Shown here in pieces: positions 62,061 to 64,000 of a stretch of 64,000 nt of DNA (positions are counted from its first letter, which is position 1; each line of letters opens with the position of its first letter). Origin of the DNA: Scenedesmus sp. ARA3. Taxonomy: Eukaryota > Chlorophyta > Chlorophyceae > Sphaeropleales > Scenedesmaceae. The DNA is taken from positions 1,185-65,184 of the forward strand of contig RWJK01001224.1 of NCBI GenBank assembly GCA_004335835.1, given 5' to 3'. Under the pieces are notes generated by a model. That model had not been told where the DNA came from. It worked only from the letters and a program-made list of their open reading frames with translations, and made no database searches. A program made the translations under genes and the position numbers.

Positions 62061-64000
62061 GCCATGCAAGGGATGAGAGACAAGCCCAGTGACGATGAGG
62101 ATGCTGATGTTTTGGGGCATTTACGATGTCTGGGTTGCGCACAAGGCTGCTGCGCATGAGCAGCATATCAGGCAGCTGCAGCATGCTGCAAGCTGGGTGC
62201 AACAACAGGGCACACTGTTCAGCACGCTTGCACTTGCTTGCTCAACTGCACGCAGCCAACCGATGCATCATCTGCTACATATCAACCTGTATCAATATAA
62301 TATCTCCCTGCAGCCGCCGCACCTGTCATCAGGTCGAGCACCTCGAAGCAGCGCTGCAGCTGCCGGCAGCGGCCTGCAAAAACAATGTAACAAGACAGCG
62401 GCAGCAGCAGCCGCAGCAGCAGCACCGTCAGCTTCAGCAGTTGCTATGCGCGGCAGGCAAACCGCGTACTCCTTGTACAGCCAATACAAGAGCTGAAATG
62501 AGCCATGCGCCCCTCTACGGTGCACCCCTCTACGGAGCACTTACACGCAAACACAGCAACTGCATGAAACACTACACACGATGCATGGTGAAGCAGCACC
62601 ATTACTACCAGCGGCAAACCCACCTGCACACATCAGCAGCGCGTTCCACACTGGCGTCTCCAGGTGCACTCCTGCATCCATCGCCTCCTGCAGCACCTGA
62701 TATGCCCTGTCCAAAATAACAAGCTGATCCTTCCTGTCGCTGCTGCGTGTCTTGATGCCCTGAGCGCATGCAGCAATGAGCGCTCCGTAGAAGTGGCTGT
62801 CAAACTTCGGCACGTCTGCGGCATTGCCTGCTGCTGCGGCTGCTGCTGCTGCGAGCTGCTGCTGTGCCGCCTTGGCCTTTGCGAAGACTGCAAACGCCTG
62901 CGAGACGTCGCCTGCTGCTGCACACACTGCAGGAGCAACATGGCAGAGTGTTTGTTGCAGTACGAAGGCAGGAAGCAGAAACTATTAGAGGTAGGTCAAG
63001 TCCAAATCCTGCCAGCAGATGCTGAACAGCAGAGGCAACCACTGCTGCACAGTGCCAAGTGTGAGCCTTAGTATCCTTGCAGCAGCAACACACACACACG
63101 GCTGTACAGGGGGCCACAACGCAACCACGCTGTCATTGCTACCTGCAAGCCCCACCTGATGCATGCACAGCTGCCGCCGCCGCTGCTGCTGCTGTTACCC
63201 ATCTCGAATCCTATTCACCTTACCACATGCTGGTGAAACTGCAGACCCGTATTCCGCCCTCGCCTACACCCCAAACCGCCATAACTGCCACCTTCGGGCT
63301 CACATGATCCTCACCAGGCAAGTGCCTTAACTTCTACAACCCAACCCTTCAAACTGCTATCCTGCCAGTCTCATGCTGGCCCAACCGCTGCTGTCCTGCA
63401 AGCTGCCATGCCCAGCCGCTGCTTTCCTGCAAGCAGCGCGCCGCAGCCCACCTGTGATCAGCGTGGTGAAGTGGATGAAGTCACAAGGCACCTGCCGGAT
63501 GGCCATCATGTCCATAACCTTCAGCGCGCCATGCAGATCTTTTGCAGTGCTGCAGGCCTTGATGGCCATGTTGTAAGTCCGCGCATCCGCACACTCAGCA
63601 GGCAGCAGCTGCAGGAAGCGCAGCACCGCACGCGTGTTGCGTGCCGCGCCTGCCGCTTGCAGGAAGATCTTGTGGCTGACCTTCTCCAGCACGTCGGCAC
63701 GCCCTGCAGCAGCTGCCTCCTCAATCAGCAGCAGTGAGGCAGTGAACTGCCCTGCACGCGCGAGATTTGCCTGCAGCTGCGCAAGTTTGTCTGCAGGGAG
63801 GCTGCCGATGCCTTGCAGGACATCCTGCGGCAGTACATCGCTGCTGTCTGCTGCTGGGGGCGCCGCCTGCTGCGACAGCTCCCACACGTTGCGTGTGGGG
63901 CACAGCAGCTGCTCAATGACACCCTCCAGGTGTGTGTCATGATCTTCCTGCAAGCCGCCCTTTGCAGGACCCGGCCCACCCCTGAAGCTGTTGCGGTTGC
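56004..64000 (-). CDS. MRL1: MRL1, PPR factor for rbcL mRNA (5' part off window)
   Basis: Pentatricopeptide-repeat protein of the plastid stroma; in Chlamydomonas and Arabidopsis MRL1 stabilises/processes the 5' end of the Rubisco large-subunit (rbcL) transcript. Eleven exons keep frame: 64000-63452 (runs off the right edge), 62926-62624, 62373-62323, 62022-61892, 61644-61486, 61195-61079, 60328-60171, 59263-58823, 58562-58142, 57804-57553, 57215-56004; about 1,263 residues visible. PPR signatures: DARTYNMAIKACSTAKDLHG, NGVEPDDLLYGHLIALAG, ASGLKPSTPTCSALMYACL, ARGVPPHISQYNALME, FELYQVMKARGLQP. The region after the repeats (LALSTYRDFISWGYKPHLEV, EAYVHVLMQTLEAR, FRRLKAYVRV, INRWLGAKL) matches the conserved MRL1 C-terminus, which distinguishes it from other PPRs. 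An algal Gln/Ala/Ser-rich tail of ~215 residues follows. Introns contain many truncated exon copies. Confidence 0.93.
57298..57340 (-). repeat. Copy of MRL1 last-exon start
   Basis: Acceptor plus AQLRAEA.AEA, 120 bp upstream (gene direction) of the real exon start at 57215; then it diverges. Confidence 0.85.
57850..57905 (-). repeat. Copy of MRL1 exon 57804-57553 start
   Basis: LDVPLT.DMRC.PPM with its CTG-rich acceptor, about 98 bp upstream of the real exon in gene direction. Confidence 0.9.
59308..59722 (-). repeat. Four truncated 5' copies of MRL1 exon 59263-58823
   Basis: Copies begin (acceptor side) near 59712, 59591, 59470 and 59347. Each holds the acceptor and .LLLTCQ.TDQAEL and some continue FELYQVMKA, then run into a shared intron-like linker. 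Period 121-123 bp, then 84 bp to the functional start at 59263. The copy at 59347 has lost an internal block. Confidence 0.92.
59893..59955 (-). repeat. Copy of MRL1 exon 60328-60171 end
   Basis: LTATVDGGIAPNANTF with a GTGCGG donor, downstream of the functional exon in gene direction. Confidence 0.88.
60360..60785 (-). repeat. Four truncated 5' copies of MRL1 exon 60328-60171
   Basis: Starts near 60780, 60664, 60552 and 60433 each read VY.TLIAR.VPP.ISQYN after a CAG acceptor, with period about 112-119 bp. Only the fifth, at 60328, continues through the PPR to the donor. The linkers between copies are also near-identical. Confidence 0.93.
61370..61447 (-). repeat. Copy of MRL1 exon 61644-61486 end
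   Basis: NGVEPDDLLYGHLIALAGRCRKLE is repeated almost perfectly and ends in a strong GTATGT donor, 112 bp downstream of the real exon end. If both donors were used the protein would not keep a normal repeat length. Confidence 0.93.

Overview
The window is nuclear DNA from a eukaryotic green alga, most likely a chlorophycean (Sphaeropleales/Scenedesmaceae-like; species not determined). The grounds are intron-rich genes with GT-AG introns, dense CAG/CTG trinucleotide tracts that encode long Gln, Ala and Ser runs, and two plastid genes that match land-plant/green-algal proteins: the rbcL mRNA maturation factor MRL1 and the thylakoid-lumen immunophilin FKB20-2. I see no bacterial operons, CRISPR array, rRNA or convincing complete tRNA.

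Layout, left to right. 1-792: the end of an unidentified gene (+) with an apparent frameshift, lying inside and beside a perfect 60-bp inverted repeat. 1499-7135 (-): choline/ethanolamine kinase whose catalytic core is split by about 520 low-complexity residues. 7745-9350 (-): small coiled-coil protein. 9687-16366 (+): about 1,756-residue BTB/POZ protein with helical-repeat N-terminus. 16956-20708 (-): FKB20-2. 22722-26759 (-): TKL-type protein kinase. 27667-45157 (+): a 23-exon gene for a roughly 3,113-residue protein with a WD40-like region, one kinase domain with most catalytic motifs, a pseudokinase, a predicted membrane hairpin and a second pseudokinase. 46563 to about 54887 (+): secreted, Pmp-like parallel beta-helix protein with strikingly regular exons, with SINE-like repeats in its introns. 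56004-64000 (-): MRL1, entering from the right edge.

The genes do not form one pathway; this is ordinary mixed nuclear content (phospholipid synthesis, plastid biogenesis, signalling, cell surface). What unites them is an architectural feature. Six of the nine genes carry, inside their introns, tandem truncated copies of the neighbouring exon edge. Copies upstream of an exon hold the 3' splice site plus the exon start; copies downstream hold the exon end plus the 5' splice site. Periods are often about 100-128 bp, and I count roughly 45-50 copies. A second theme is trinucleotide orientation: CAG on the coding strand in exons, and often (CTG)n on the coding strand in introns, running directly into CAG acceptor sites.

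Exon boundaries were chosen by hand from splice consensus, reading-frame phase and protein similarity. For most genes every junction keeps frame, which is good support; first exons and the beta-helix C-terminus are the weakest parts.
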